A stretch of DNA of 64,000 bases. Origin: Opisthocomus hoazin. Its lineage: Eukaryota > Chordata > Aves > Opisthocomiformes > Opisthocomidae. Position numbers and translations under genes: made by a program. This document shows positions 63,830-64,000 of this stretch, one piece after another (position 1 is the stretch's first letter; every line of letters starts with the position of its first letter). The stretch covers positions 132,816,465 through 132,880,464 of the forward strand of contig NC_134414.1 in assembly GCF_030867145.1 (NCBI RefSeq), written 5' to 3'. The notes beneath the pieces are model-generated. The model did no database searches. It saw only the letters and a list, made by a program, of their open reading frames with translations, and was not told the DNA's origin.

Positions 63830-64000
63830 GTAAGTTGGGACAGGGATGTTCTGTCTTTAACTTGAAAGGTGTTACCAGTTATTTGTATATGCCAGCCTAC
63901 AAACATGCAGACAACAGAATGCGATAGCGTGCTGGTCAGCTGAATGTTATGCTGAATGACTGGTTTAGCCACTGGACTAACCATTCTACAGTTCTCTGGA

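Overview
This is vertebrate nuclear DNA, and almost certainly from a bird. At least twelve CR1 LINE copies, nearly all 5'-truncated with the typical 3' end of short ATTCTRTG-type repeats, lie scattered on both strands. Pieces of endogenous-retrovirus LTRs of avian type are also present. Genes are split by short introns and three sharp GC/CpG-rich promoter islands occur.

Layout. 1-15.7 kb: no gene recognised; CR1 copies and a reverse-strand LTR element (about 10.6-12.5 kb) that contains a ~48-bp minisatellite. 15.7-21.1 kb, minus strand: CD200R1-like inhibitory receptor (signal peptide, IgV, IgC, transmembrane and tail exons). 22.2-25.3 kb: an LTR fossil split by a CR1, then another CR1. 26.0-28.9 kb, plus: GTPBP8, a six-exon EngB-type mitochondrial GTPase starting in a CpG island. 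28.9-36.6 kb: mostly repeats (an LTR-like block, an old long CR1, a younger CR1) and two minus-strand open segments that may be unassigned exons. 37.1-39.2 kb, plus: TAF13, four exons, complete. 39.6-46.4 kb, minus: NEPRO, tail-to-tail with TAF13, with an exceptionally intact CR1 in an intron. 47.8-64 kb, plus: a many-exon Spire-family actin nucleator that runs off the right edge.

The CD200R1-GTPBP8-NEPRO order matches human 3q13.2 as I remember it. TAF13 and the Spire-like gene do not sit there in human, so the neighbourhood has been rearranged on one lineage. The genes do not form a pathway: an immune receptor, a mitochondrial ribosome-assembly GTPase, a TFIID subunit, a nucleolar protein and a cytoskeletal factor.

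The most notable item is the Spire-like gene. Its exon phases join without a break over 17 proposed exons and it keeps KIND, WH2, Spire-box and zinc-finger parts. Its sequence is nevertheless far from the strongly conserved SPIRE1 and SPIRE2, one WH2 unit appears to be lost, and it uses a GC-AG intron. It looks like a divergent third vertebrate Spire. Exon coordinates come from reading splice signals and phases by eye; family assignments are from remembered sequences and no search was run.
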